Shown one piece after another: positions 28,078 through 37,454 of a DNA stretch of 64,000 nucleotides (position 1 is the first letter of the stretch; every line of letters begins with the position of its first letter). A model generated the notes under the pieces. The model was not told where the DNA came from, made no database searches, and worked only from the letters and a program-made list of their open reading frames with translations. A program made the translations under genes and the position numbers. This DNA is from Melioribacteraceae bacterium (lineage in GTDB: Bacteria; Bacteroidota; Ignavibacteria; Ignavibacteriales; Melioribacteraceae), in assembly GCA_021647785.1 (NCBI GenBank), contig JAKIUC010000007.1, positions 1 through 64,000 of the forward strand, read 5' to 3'.

Positions 28078-28112
28078 AAAACCCCCATATCATTTTTTGG
28101 TTTGGGGGTTTT
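28078..28112 (+). terminator. Probable terminator after the propeller gene
   Basis: AAAACCCCC (28078-28086) pairs perfectly with GGGGGTTTT (28104-28112) across a 17-base loop; TTTT ends the stem and GTGTTTTC follows. It lies 125 bp past the stop and would separate the propeller gene from the amylase gene. Confidence 0.6.
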
Positions 28113-28218
28113 GTGTTTTCTGTAAAAAACTGAATTCTCCCATAAGAATGAGACTCCTATCTACAGAGGATGCCATTGACATAATTACTACCTGATAAAT
28201 AATACTGTGATTATGCAG

Positions 28219-28312
28219 AAAAGCCCAACTTTTATGGGTCAGTAATATTTTAAAATTACGAAAACACTGAGTAAAAAATATTTGCTTTAAATAGAACAAA
28301 AGTTGGGCTTTT
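28219..28312. repeat. 94-bp element bounded by 15-bp inverted repeats
   Basis: AAAAGCCCAACTTTT at 28219-28233 is the exact reverse complement of AAAAGTTGGGCTTTT at 28298-28312. The 64-base interior is AT-rich with no convincing frame. It could fold as a long-loop terminator or be a MITE-like remnant. It ends 65 bp before the amylase start. Confidence 0.6.
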
Positions 28313-28377
28313 AGAGATTTCGTTTTTGCAGAAATTCCATTTTAAACTATTTTTAATAATACTTTTAGGAAAATATA

Positions 28378-31300
28378 ATGTTTCAAATAACAAAAATATT
28401 AGCAATATCGTTAATTATAATTTCAAACATAATTGCACAAACAGTTCCTGTTACACTTCATTACGAACCAGAAATAACTGAATTTACAACTTTAAGATTA
28501 GTCGGAAATTTTAATGGGTGGAATAATGGTGATGATGAAATGATAATGACAGACCCCGATGGTGACGGAGTGTATGAAATTACAAAAGACTTTACCAAAG
28601 GTGTGGAACACATGTACAAATTTGTTTTTGATGCAAACTGGTCTTTTGCATGGAATGACCCTGATAATCCTGACATAAAAATATCAGACAATAACAATTC
28701 AATCTTAAATGTAACCGACCCATACATAACATACTTATTGCCACGAGGTAGAAACTCTGCCTACGAAACCTATTTTGATAAATCGATTGAAGGGGAACCT
28801 ATTAGAGCAATTTTTGCTTACACAGAGGATAACCCAATTGATTTAAATACACTAATTGTTACTATTGATGGGATACCAATTGATAACCCTACGCAATATT
28901 ATATTGAAGAGAAAAAAGAATTTTTCTATCAAACACCTACGCCTCTTCCTGAAGGCAATCATACCATCGTTGTTTCAATTACTTCTCCTCTTGGTACAGT
29001 AACTAAAACATCCACATTCAAAAGAAAGCCTGGTTTGATAGTTTATAAAACACCATTAGATTTTTTCTATGATGAAAATAATACGGGTTCATCAATTATA
29101 CAAAATATTAACTCAGTTTCGTTGGTAGGTGATTTTAACAATTGGAATGAATTGTTTGATAAGATGCAAGATAACAATAGCGATGGCTTGTGGGAAGTTA
29201 CATCCTATCTTGAAGAGGGGAGCTATGAATATAAATTTAAGTTAAATGGCGGGCTATGGATAAACGACCCTGATGAACCAAGCTTCAGTGTTAATACAGA
29301 TAATAATCAATTCTCTGTTGTTATCGATTCTATTCCATCAATAAAACTTACTACTCCAAATGAAAGCACAACATTTAAAATAGACCCGGCAGAATTTTCT
29401 TTTGAAGCTCTATTAAGACCAGGAGCAAAATGGCAAGTTGATGAGGCATCAATTATTGTAAGGGTAAATAATGTGCCGGTTACTTCAACATATTTTTCCG
29501 ATACAAGTTTAGTTACTTCCGCAATTACTTTAACTGGTGAAGGTAATCATCAAGTAAGTATCGAGTTCACTAATAGTGCGGGTTTATCTGCATCAGAAAC
29601 TTTTACTTATGGAATTTACACAAATGAAACTGGGTTTTATTATGCCGATGCAATTGATGATGAACCATACAGCTATCCGGCTGGTGTGCCACAAGGTAGC
29701 TGCGATATAATTTCTGTGCTTATTGATGAAGTGCAAACTCACGATTCACTAATGTTCACAGTTGAGTTCGAAAATATTTCTGATAGAACCAGGCTCGGAC
29801 TTTTAATTACTAATCAAGTTTCAAACTCAGCGGCAGACCCACTGGAACTGGAAATATTAACGGAAGATTGGCAAAATAATGGAGTCTTTGTACCAATTGG
29901 TAAACCGGGTAACTCATATGAAAACACTCTTAAAGAAAATCGATTTTGGGAAGGTAGAGACCCTGTTGTTATTAGTGATAAGGCTTTAATAGTAAATTCA
30001 GATGGTAATAATTTAGAGTTTGCAATTAGTGTGGCATACTTAGATAGTTTGCTCGGCAGTTGGACAAGAGAAAGAAACTTTTATCTCTTTTCCTATTTGG
30101 CTAATGATGATATGAGTGGAAACGGATTTGAAGTTACATCAAATGAAGGAGGCAGCGATAGTATTGAAGATCCGGATATTTATGATGCAGCATTTTTCAG
30201 AAGTGGATTTTGGCAAGACAGGGTTTTCTCTAACTACATTCCTGCCGGTGGAAAAATGGGTCCCAGATTTGTTTCCCTAAATGGAGATGGCAGAGGTCAA
30301 AAATCACTTTCAGCAAGTGATATTTCAGATAGTCTTGCAACTTACGGACCAGCAATTATATTTCTAACCCCTTCGGTTACTTATTGGTATCAGGATGTTA
30401 TAGTGAAAGGAACTATTAGCGACCCCGATATTACTGAAGCTACATTTTCATTTAATGGTGTTGAAAGTAGTGTAACTGTTAAGAATTCGGAATTTGCTGT
30501 ACCTGTTCTTCTCGAAGAGGGAGAGAATGTTATATTTGTAAGAGCCACTGATAACAAGGGGTTCGAGTCAACATCAAAAAACATTGTGTTAAGTTATGAA
30601 AGGGATGCTGAACCAACTGTAACTATTAGTGGAGCGCTAAATGGTAGAAGTGTTTCACTTACTGCAAATGCTTCATCGCCCGATGGTTTAGATTTTACAT
30701 ATTCGTGGATTGATGATGAAAATAATCCGGCATATCTTTTTGGTACTGCATCAAGTAAAACTATACAGTTCGATGTTCCAGCAGAGGAAGGTGAATATTA
30801 TATAGACGTTGTAGCAAGAGATTCGCAAGGTAAAACTACAAAAGCAAGAAAACTAATTTTTGCTAAAAATGATTCTGTTTATTTTGCACAAATTAACGAC
30901 CACGCTTCGTGGATTGATGAAGCAATTTTTTATGAAATATATCCAAGAAGTTATAGCCCTACTGGAAATTTTGAAGGTATAAAAAATAAAATTCCCGATA
31001 TGGTAGATTTAGGAATTAATGCAATTTGGTTTATGCCAATTTATACTGGTCCAACTCCTCACGGATATGAAATAACCGACTATTTCGGTTTTGAAGAAGA
31101 CTTTGGCGATGCCGATGATTTTAGAGATTTGATGGAAAGCCTACATGCTGCTGGAATAAAAGTGATTTTAGATTTTGTAGTTAACCACACCTCAATTCAA
31201 CATAGGTTTATGCAGAATGTTTTAGAGTATAAAGAAAACTCACCTTGGGCAGATTTCTATCTCTGGGATGGCGAAGCAGGAAATTCTAACTACGAGTATT

Positions 31301-32487
31301 TCTTCGATTGGGCAAGCCTTCCAAATCTAAATCATAATAATAAAGATGTACGCGAGTACTTTATTAAAGCTGCAAAATATTGGATTACTGAGTTCGATAT
31401 TGATGGTTACAGATGTGATGTTGCCTGGGGAGTTGAAGAGCGAAACTCCGACTTCTGGCAAGAGTGGAGGACTGCACTAAAAAATATTAAACCAGAGGTC
31501 TTTTTGCAGGCAGAGGCTTCATCCTCTCAAAATATCTACTACTCAAATAGGTTTGATTCAGCGAATGATTGGGATTTGCGAAATAAAATAATTGGAGCAA
31601 CAAATAATACAACTTCAATTAATACTTTGGATTCAGAGTTAAGAAAAAACTATCTCTCATACGCACGTCCATTTAGGTTTGTAGAAAACCACGATGAAGT
31701 TAGAGTTGCATCTTCGCACGATACACAAAGGTCAAAGTTAATGCACACCATTTTACTAACTGCAAGTGGAGTTCCTTTAATTTACTCTGGCGGCGAAGTT
31801 GGTGAGGTTACTAATAGAGGTTTAATTGATTGGAGTGACCCGGATAATATAAGACCATATTTTAAATCATTAGTTAAGATTAGAAACAATTATTTAAGTA
31901 ATCCAATTCTTGATAGGGTTGAAAACTCTTACCCTAACACTATTTATACATATAGTTCTACAAGTGGAGATAATATTCTTTTAACTTATGCAAATTTTAG
32001 TGCAGGCAATAATAGTGGAGCTACAATTAATAAAAGCGAATTACCTAATGATGGAACAACTACCTACTATCTCACAAATCTGTTTGATGGTGAAGTAATA
32101 GAAATACCTTCAAGCACAACAGATATAACACTTGAACCTTTAGATGGGTACGAAGCAGTTGTTTACTATTATGGAACAGAACCAGTTATAGTTGATATAA
32201 ATGAAGAAGATAATTTAATAGTTAGTGATTATCAGCTTAGCCAAAACTATCCTAATCCATTTAATCCATCTACTAAAATAACATACCAAATACCGGATTC
32301 TGGTTTGGTTACTTTAAAAGTATATGATGTTCTCGGAAGAGAAGTTGCCGAACTTGTAAATAGTGAACAGCCAACTGGTAAATATACCGTTACTCTAAAT
32401 GGGGCAAATCTTTCAAGCGGAATTTATTTTTACACTATGCGAGCGGGTGATTTTGTAGCAACAAAGAAACTTCTTTTGTTGAAATAG
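28378..32487 (+). CDS. Secreted multidomain GH13 alpha-amylase with T9SS sorting domain
   Basis: The protein has 1369 residues. After a signal peptide (ending IIAQ near 21) come a CBM48/AMPK-like module (about 24-115, RLVGNFNGWNN) and a second one (about 235-315, SLVGDFNNWNE). An Ig-like segment and a domain resembling the glucodextranase C-terminal type (about 420-640, FYYADAIDDE...PQGSCDI) follow, then Ig-like repeats. The GH13 barrel runs from about 840 to 1200 with all three catalytic residues: nucleophile D1014 (YRCDVAWG), acid/base E1046 (LQAEAS) and D1106 (VENHDE). The end is a type A T9SS sorting domain (QNYPNPFNPST...KKLLLLK). It is probably cell-surface or secreted and cleaves starch or related alpha-glucans, feeding the TonB receptors upstream. 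An AGGAAAATATA ribosome site precedes the ATG. Confidence 0.88.
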   Translation: MFQITKILAISLIIISNIIAQTVPVTLHYEPEITEFTTLRLVGNFNGWNNGDDEMIMTDPDGDGVYEITKDFTKGVEHMYKFVFDANWSFAWNDPDNPDIKISDNNNSILNVTDPYITYLLPRGRNSAYETYFDKSIEGEPIRAIFAYTEDNPIDLNTLIVTIDGIPIDNPTQYYIEEKKEFFYQTPTPLPEGNHTIVVSITSPLGTVTKTSTFKRKPGLIVYKTPLDFFYDENNTGSSIIQNINSVSLVGDFNNWNELFDKMQDNNSDGLWEVTSYLEEGSYEYKFKLNGGLWINDPDEPSFSVNTDNNQFSVVIDSIPSIKLTTPNESTTFKIDPAEFSFEALLRPGAKWQVDEASIIVRVNNVPVTSTYFSDTSLVTSAITLTGEGNHQVSIEFTNSAGLSASETFTYGIYTNETGFYYADAIDDEPYSYPAGVPQGSCDIISVLIDEVQTHDSLMFTVEFENISDRTRLGLLITNQVSNSAADPLELEILTEDWQNNGVFVPIGKPGNSYENTLKENRFWEGRDPVVISDKALIVNSDGNNLEFAISVAYLDSLLGSWTRERNFYLFSYLANDDMSGNGFEVTSNEGGSDSIEDPDIYDAAFFRSGFWQDRVFSNYIPAGGKMGPRFVSLNGDGRGQKSLSASDISDSLATYGPAIIFLTPSVTYWYQDVIVKGTISDPDITEATFSFNGVESSVTVKNSEFAVPVLLEEGENVIFVRATDNKGFESTSKNIVLSYERDAEPTVTISGALNGRSVSLTANASSPDGLDFTYSWIDDENNPAYLFGTASSKTIQFDVPAEEGEYYIDVVARDSQGKTTKARKLIFAKNDSVYFAQINDHASWIDEAIFYEIYPRSYSPTGNFEGIKNKIPDMVDLGINAIWFMPIYTGPTPHGYEITDYFGFEEDFGDADDFRDLMESLHAAGIKVILDFVVNHTSIQHRFMQNVLEYKENSPWADFYLWDGEAGNSNYEYFFDWASLPNLNHNNKDVREYFIKAAKYWITEFDIDGYRCDVAWGVEERNSDFWQEWRTALKNIKPEVFLQAEASSSQNIYYSNRFDSANDWDLRNKIIGATNNTTSINTLDSELRKNYLSYARPFRFVENHDEVRVASSHDTQRSKLMHTILLTASGVPLIYSGGEVGEVTNRGLIDWSDPDNIRPYFKSLVKIRNNYLSNPILDRVENSYPNTIYTYSSTSGDNILLTYANFSAGNNSGATINKSELPNDGTTTYYLTNLFDGEVIEIPSSTTDITLEPLDGYEAVVYYYGTEPVIVDINEEDNLIVSDYQLSQNYPNPFNPSTKITYQIPDSGLVTLKVYDVLGREVAELVNSEQPTGKYTVTLNGANLSSGIYFYTMRAGDFVATKKLLLLK

Positions 32488-32501
32488 GTTTATTAAAAAA
32501 T

Positions 32502-32534
32502 AAAAAGCTCAGTTATTTTAACTGAGCTTTTTTT
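32502..32534 (+). terminator. Intrinsic terminator after the amylase gene
   Basis: A 13-bp perfect stem (AAAAAGCTCAGTT / AACTGAGCTTTTT) with a five-base loop ends in seven T residues, 14 bp past the amylase stop. It is A-rich on the other side and so could act in both directions. Confidence 0.88.
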
Positions 32535-32702
32535 AAATGTTTAACCATAGCAATCAACATACCGATTCCTGCCCCAAGAGCAATCCCCACACCAGTTCCA
32601 AATGCAATGTTTTATTACGACTCCGATTTCAGCTCCAGCCGCAACTCCAACACCTGTACCTAATGCCATGCTCAAGCCAATACGTTTGTTTTTAGTTTTG
32701 CA
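32513..32702 (-). pseudogene. Frameshifted glycine-zipper small protein
   Basis: On the minus strand, one frame reads ...NKRIGLSMALGTGVGVAAGAEIGVV and is then lost near base 32610. A second frame continues as AFGTGVGIALGAGIGMLIAMVKHLKKAQLK to a stop inside the amylase terminator. Joined together they form a glycine-zipper (GxGxxxG) protein of about 55-60 residues. No ATG precedes the conserved start and a stop lies directly upstream, so the gene appears broken. Short glycine-zipper proteins are usually membrane-associated; no function is claimed. Confidence 0.5.
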
Positions 32703-32784
32703 TTAAAGTAATTTAGGAACAAAAGGGATTATAAATCGTCTTAGTGGATGGTTTGTTGGCTGTCTTAGTATTTATAATATTTAA

Positions 32785-33018
32785 TTAATAGATTTTATTT
32801 TTATTCAGATTTCTTATTATTTTGTATTAGAAGATAAGAATATTCATATTGAATTAGATGATGATGAATGCGATCTCTTGGATAGTATCTATTTACCTTC
32901 TAAATATCCAGTTGGAAGTGCATTGCCCGATTATTATCCGGATTACGAAACAACAAAGAATTGCCTTGCAATTGCTCAAAAAGTATTTGAGGAAACAAAA
33001 AACAGATTAAGCGAATAG
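32785..33018 (+). pseudogene. C-terminal remnant of a HEPN-domain protein
   Basis: The open frame has no start codon of the usual kind. From about 32821 it reads like the last third of HEPN-domain proteins (DECDLLDSIYLPSKYPVGSALPDY, then CLAIAQKVFEETKNRLSE). Full proteins are about 120-140 residues and carry the Rx4-6H RNase motif, which usually precedes this part and is absent here. No MNT nucleotidyltransferase partner is nearby. It is probably what remains of an MNT-HEPN toxin-antitoxin pair. Confidence 0.6.
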
Positions 33019-33041
33019 TTAGTTGCTTCCTGCTAAAAGAA

Positions 33042-33059
33042 GCGGGACGACAGCCCCGC
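33042..33059. repeat. Short GC-rich palindrome
   Basis: GCGGG and CCCGC pair around ACGACAGC, 40 bp before the next gene. It resembles the other GC-rich intergenic hairpins in the window. Confidence 0.4.
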
Positions 33060-33097
33060 AGTTTGTAAAAAAACAAAATAATTAATTCAGAGGAATT

Positions 33098-34186
33098 TTG
33101 GCTGCTGGAAATCCAATAAAAAGATTGTTCGATTTATATACAAGTGAGCTATCGTTTGATGAAATTGAACGAATGATTAAAAAAGAATCTGCTGCAGTTT
33201 ACGAGTTTTACAAAACAGAGATTCCAAAACCGATTCCATTTCAAAATAAATTTAACCGCTCTATAGTTTTTATCCGCTCATTATTTAATGCTTTCTTGTT
33301 AAAACTTTCTCCCGCACGTAGGGTGTTTTATCTTTCTGCGTTACTAATTTTTGTTGTTGGTATTTTAAGCATAAATAATGCATATCTAATTTTTTCATTT
33401 TTAATTCTAAATATTTTAATTGCATTTGAACTGGCAGATAAACTTATTGTAAAAGATGATATTGTGTTGGCAAAAAAAATCCAAGAAAGTTTAATGCCAG
33501 AAGCACCCTTCAACAATAAGCATTTTGAGATAGCGGCTCATAGCCAAGCAGCACATGAAGTTGGAGGTGATTATTTTGACATAATAGAATCTCCTAAAAC
33601 AGAGAAAACATTTGTTGTAATTGGAGATATTTCCGGAAAAGGGATGGCTGCTGCCCTTTATATGGTAAGGGTTCAAGCAATTCTTCAATTCTTAATTGAA
33701 AAGTTTTCCGATACAAAAAAAATTACTGTTGAATTAAAAAAGTACTTTGCAAAAAAATTAAAGCGTGATTATTTCTTAACAATATCACTTGCTTCAATTG
33801 ATAAAAGAGGTAAAATAAAATTTGTTCGAGCTGGGCATTCACCTCTTATTCATTTTAAAAGCAAAGCAAAAATATTTTGTGAACTAAGCCCTACCGGAAT
33901 TGGAATAGGTTTTAATGATAAAGGGATGTTTGAAAAAACACTTGTTGAGGCGACTATTAAGTGTGAACCAAATGATATCCTCTGTTTTTATACTGATGGT
34001 GTAACAGAAGCAATGAATATTAGAAGAACCCAATTTGGTGTTGAGAGATTGAAAAATATAATTGTAGAAAACAATGAAAAATCTGTTGATGAAATAAAAG
34101 AAAAAATACTTGAAACAATAAACAGGTTCAGAGGGGATGCTGATATTAGTGATGATTTATCAATTGTTTTATTGAAAGCGAAGTAG
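33098..34186 (+). CDS. SpoIIE/RsbU-type PP2C phosphatase with membrane segment
   Basis: The protein has 362 residues. The N-terminal region is followed by two close hydrophobic helices (about 70-115) and then the linker AKKIQESLMPEAP typical of RsbU-like phosphatases. The catalytic PP2C domain (about 145-360) has GGDYFDI, GDISGKGMAAALYM, RAGHSPLI, FYTDGVTEAMN and SDDLSIVLL, so the metal-binding Asp residues are present. Such enzymes dephosphorylate anti-sigma-factor antagonists, but no partner genes are seen here. The start is TTG, because AGAGGA lies just upstream and the next ATG would remove 25 residues. Remnant genes lie upstream and a lipid kinase downstream. Confidence 0.85.
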   Translation: MAAGNPIKRLFDLYTSELSFDEIERMIKKESAAVYEFYKTEIPKPIPFQNKFNRSIVFIRSLFNAFLLKLSPARRVFYLSALLIFVVGILSINNAYLIFSFLILNILIAFELADKLIVKDDIVLAKKIQESLMPEAPFNNKHFEIAAHSQAAHEVGGDYFDIIESPKTEKTFVVIGDISGKGMAAALYMVRVQAILQFLIEKFSDTKKITVELKKYFAKKLKRDYFLTISLASIDKRGKIKFVRAGHSPLIHFKSKAKIFCELSPTGIGIGFNDKGMFEKTLVEATIKCEPNDILCFYTDGVTEAMNIRRTQFGVERLKNIIVENNEKSVDEIKEKILETINRFRGDADISDDLSIVLLKAK

Positions 34187-34547
34187 GTTATAATTTTGGC
34201 TACATTTTATTTTGATGCATCTGTCAGAATAATGATAATTTATTACACGCTCCTCCTATAACAGTATTACCATTTAAATCCTTATTTTTTTTTGTAAAGA
34301 AATTGTAAGGGTAAAAAACATTATATTTTTCTTTTCTTAGCCTTTGCCTCAGCCTTGCGGTTTACCACCATATGCGGTACATGTGTTTTTCATTTCGCCG
34401 CTGCGAATTAGTTTTGACCCTACATTGCTCTTCTTTTTTTTTTGAATTTTTATAATCTATCTTCTTTTACTATTTTGCAATAATCGAATGAACTATAGTG
34501 ATAATGAATTGGTTTTCAAATTAGAAAATAATTAGTAGAGAAGAAAT
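34187..34547. other. 361-bp gap without a recognisable gene
   Basis: The gap is AT-rich apart from a more GC-rich patch (about 34340-34410, with CCTCAGCCTTGCGG and TTCGCCGCTGCGAA). The only frame seen on the minus strand in this patch is 16 codons of Lys/Ala-rich sequence. No terminator, riboswitch or RNA gene could be identified. Confidence 0.4.
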
Positions 34548-35441
34548 ATGAAGATACTGTTGGTCTATAATAATTTTGCGGGTAATGGTCGGGCAAAAAA
34601 GAATCTACCGCAAGTAGAGAGTCTATTCAAAAAATATAAAATTAATTTTGATATAGCCATAACAAAGTATTCGGGACACGGAATTGAAATAGTTGGCAAT
34701 GCTGATTTATCTAAATACGATGGCATTGTTGCGGCAGGGGGTGACGGCACTCTCTTTGAAGTGATTAATGGTTATTTCAAAAACTCATCCGAGCAAACCA
34801 TTCCATTGGGAGTTTTACCCGTAGGAACAGGAAACGCATTTGCACGTGATTTAGAATTAGACACTACTAAAATTGAAGAGGCAATTGAAATTATTAGTAA
34901 GCAGAAATTACGAAAAGTTGATGTGGGCAAGTTCTCTACGGAGGGAAAGGATTATTATTTCTTAAATATTATTGGTGCAGGCTTTGTTGCTGATGCAAAT
35001 AAAACAGCTCAGAGCTTTAAAATATTTGGAAATTTTTCATACATAATTGGTGTGTTTTATAGGATACTTGTTTTAAAATTCACGAAGCTCAAATTGGAAT
35101 TTGATGGGAAAAAACTGGAAACTGAATCCACATTTATCGAAGTTTCAAATACTCGCTATACTGGTGCAGATTTTTTAATGGCACCAAATGCTGAAATAGA
35201 TGACGGCTTACTCGATATTACACTTGTTAAAAAAATATCCCGCCTAAAGTTACTTCAAACATTTCCTAAAATATTTACTGGTGAACATATTTTGATAAAT
35301 GAAATTGAGACACATAAAGCAAAGCATATTAAAATTGAAACTGACAAGCCGCTGATATTAACCCCAGATGGCGAGTTGTTAGGAACAACACCAGTTGAAA
35401 TTGAATGTTTAAAACATGCTATCGAGGTTTTTTGGAAATGA
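34548..35441 (+). CDS. Diacylglycerol/lipid kinase family protein
   Basis: This 297-residue protein has the DAGK catalytic fold. The nucleotide/catalytic loop GGDGTLFEVING (64-75), PVGTGNAFARDL (91-102) and the C-terminal region with TGADFLMAPNAEIDDGLLDI and TPDGELLG match the YegS/DgkB group. These enzymes phosphorylate diacylglycerol or related lipids with ATP at the inner membrane. The stop overlaps the start of the plsC-like gene (ATGA), so the two are translationally coupled. This fits turnover of glycerolipids: the kinase makes phosphatidic acid and the neighbour acylates lysophosphatidic acid. Confidence 0.88.
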   Translation: MKILLVYNNFAGNGRAKKNLPQVESLFKKYKINFDIAITKYSGHGIEIVGNADLSKYDGIVAAGGDGTLFEVINGYFKNSSEQTIPLGVLPVGTGNAFARDLELDTTKIEEAIEIISKQKLRKVDVGKFSTEGKDYYFLNIIGAGFVADANKTAQSFKIFGNFSYIIGVFYRILVLKFTKLKLEFDGKKLETESTFIEVSNTRYTGADFLMAPNAEIDDGLLDITLVKKISRLKLLQTFPKIFTGEHILINEIETHKAKHIKIETDKPLILTPDGELLGTTPVEIECLKHAIEVFWK

Positions 35442-36145
35442 GATATATTCTATCTTTATATCTATGGTTGGTTTTATTTATTTATTCTCTATTCTTCCTT
35501 GTTTTCGCAATCATCGTTTCATATATTTTTCCAATAAAAAAATATACTCCTTGGCTGCAAAAACTTTTACAGTTTATTTTTACAATTATGTTTATTAAGG
35601 TTGAGATAGAAGGTTCTGAAAATATTACACCCGACAAAACATATCTTTATATGGCAAACCATGTCTCTCTTTTCGACCTTCCTCTCTTGGGTGGTTTTAT
35701 TCCAGGCTATGCTCGAGGGGTAGAAGCAAACAGGCAGCACGCTTGGCCCCTTTATGGCTGGGCTATGCGGCGACTTGGAAACATTCCAATAGATAGGAAA
35801 AACATTTTTAGTTCACTAAGCAGCATTAGCAAAACGGCGAGTATTTTAACAGAAGGTAAATCGATGATAATTTTACCCGAAGGACATCGTACAATGGATG
35901 GAGAGCTTCGCCAATTTAAGAGCTTCCCCTTTCTGCTGGCAAAAAAAACAGAAGTTGAAATTTTACCAATTGGACTCTCGGGTTTATACAGACTTAAAAA
36001 TAAAAACTCTTGGATAATAAACCCAAACACTGTTAAAATTAAATTTGGAAAGCCAATTGGGGTTAAAACAATCAAAGAACTCCCCACAAAAGAATTACGT
36101 GATAAAGTACGAGATGAGATTAATAATTTAATTGAGTATTTGTAA
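35438..36145 (+). CDS. plsC: 1-acyl-sn-glycerol-3-phosphate acyltransferase (PlsC-like)
   Basis: The protein has 235 residues. An N-terminal hydrophobic region (about 4-32) anchors it in the membrane. The acyltransferase motif HX4D is NHVSLFD (H75, D80), and the glycerophosphate-binding motif is PEGHRT (147-152). The ATG at 35438 overlaps the lipid-kinase stop by four bases. A longer frame from 35405 would add 11 residues inside the kinase gene and lacks support. It makes phosphatidic acid from lysophosphatidic acid. The family also includes ornithine-lipid acyltransferases, so the exact acceptor is not certain. Confidence 0.87.
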   Translation: MRYILSLYLWLVLFIYSLFFLVFAIIVSYIFPIKKYTPWLQKLLQFIFTIMFIKVEIEGSENITPDKTYLYMANHVSLFDLPLLGGFIPGYARGVEANRQHAWPLYGWAMRRLGNIPIDRKNIFSSLSSISKTASILTEGKSMIILPEGHRTMDGELRQFKSFPFLLAKKTEVEILPIGLSGLYRLKNKNSWIINPNTVKIKFGKPIGVKTIKELPTKELRDKVRDEINNLIEYL

Positions 36146-36180
36146 AATAGTTTATCATAAAATTAGAAAATTTTAGGAGA

Positions 36181-37350
36181 CTATAAATTCTTTTCCAACA
36201 CAGGTAAAAATCCTTTTTTGTCCAGCATTTTTATAATTACTCTTAATAGATAATTATTATCAAAGCGAATAATATATTTTCTTCTCCCTTCTTTTTCAGG
36301 AATTAGCATTTTCTTTTCAATGAGTTTTCTTATTTGACGAGAAATTTCCGATTCCACTTTCCCCTTAAAAATCTCTTTTAAATCACCCGCTTGTATTACC
36401 TGTTTTTCAACAACCTTTTTTAATATTTTTTCTTCAATATTAGTTATATATTTTCTTTCAAGTCCATTTTTAAGTGCAGGTAATAATATCTCTTTTCGCA
36501 AAAATGTATAGTCCACCAATTTGTCTATCTTTTTAATTTCTTCACTTAACCCGCTTAGTACATACTCAACCCAAGCCAAGATTCCGTTATCAGTTCCTTT
36601 ATCTGCTTTTGCAAGAAAGTTATAATACTCTCTTCTGTCGCTACAAAATACAGCAGTGGGGTTTATAATTCTGCCAACATTAACATTGAAGCCAGCCTTA
36701 AGAAGCATTGCATAAGATAACAAACGAACTGTTCTACCATTTCCGTTTCCAAAAGGGTGCACCCATACAAAACGGTGATGTGCAATTGCAATTTTAATTA
36801 AATCATATTTTGCACCGTGATTTTTTTCTATGAATTCAAACAACTCAGTCATGTAGTCTTCCACTTTTAAGTAATCTGGCGGAAGATGTTCTGATTTTAT
36901 AATTCTGGGATTTACCTTTCTATAAATCCCAGGTGCTGAATCCCCTTCACCTATGGGAGGTACTTCTAATTCAGATACTATTAGTTTATGTAATTCTCTA
37001 ATAAACATTTTATTTATCGAAAATTCCTTTATGTTTTCTTCAATAAAAGAGATTGCTATTTCAATATTTTTAATCTCTCTTATTCCAGCAGAAAGGTTAT
37101 CTTGATTATCATCTAACTTTGTTTCAATATACTCGGCTAAGGTTGTATTGTTTCCCTCTATTCTTGCCGAACCGATACTTTCAAGTGTGTGAAAGATCTG
37201 TTTTAATTGAACGAAAACTTTCGGGTGAGTAGTACCGCTAAGTTTTATTCTTCGGAGGTAATCTAACTCTATTATTAAATCGGTAAGATGAGAACCGAAA
37301 GAAGGCTCAACTATTTTCAAATCAGAATGGATAAACTTTGCTTTTAACAT
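36181..37350 (-). CDS. Fic-domain AMPylase-like protein with N-terminal inhibitory helix
   Basis: The protein has 389 residues: an N-terminal Fic_N region, an inhibitory motif SARIEGN (61-67), the Fic core with HPFGNGNGRTVR (198-209), and a C-terminal winged-helix-like part (about 300-375). The catalytic His is present, but the usual Asp/Glu before GNGR is Asn, which may change metal binding. The inhibitory motif fits class II Fic enzymes, whose helix must move for AMP transfer. Two 22-bp direct repeats lie about 105 bp upstream and may be an operator. No antitoxin gene is adjacent. Confidence 0.88.
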   Translation of the reverse strand: MLKAKFIHSDLKIVEPSFGSHLTDLIIELDYLRRIKLSGTTHPKVFVQLKQIFHTLESIGSARIEGNNTTLAEYIETKLDDNQDNLSAGIREIKNIEIAISFIEENIKEFSINKMFIRELHKLIVSELEVPPIGEGDSAPGIYRKVNPRIIKSEHLPPDYLKVEDYMTELFEFIEKNHGAKYDLIKIAIAHHRFVWVHPFGNGNGRTVRLLSYAMLLKAGFNVNVGRIINPTAVFCSDRREYYNFLAKADKGTDNGILAWVEYVLSGLSEEIKKIDKLVDYTFLRKEILLPALKNGLERKYITNIEEKILKKVVEKQVIQAGDLKEIFKGKVESEISRQIRKLIEKKMLIPEKEGRRKYIIRFDNNYLLRVIIKMLDKKGFLPVLEKNL

Positions 37351-37454
37351 TTAAATGATATCCTTTAATCATTTAACTAACTTTGTTTAGCAATTTAACA
37401 AATAAAGGTGTTAACTGCTTGTTTTATTTAACATTACGAAGCAACTTTTTTTAC

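Noticed and set aside
28090-28299. 69-codon minus-strand frame between the propeller and amylase genes
   Set aside because: It covers the terminator and the inverted-repeat element, has no ribosome site and no recognisable domain.
34318-34368. 16-codon minus-strand frame, Lys/Ala-rich, in the gap before the lipid kinase
   Set aside because: Too short, with no supporting ribosome site or homologue that could be recalled.
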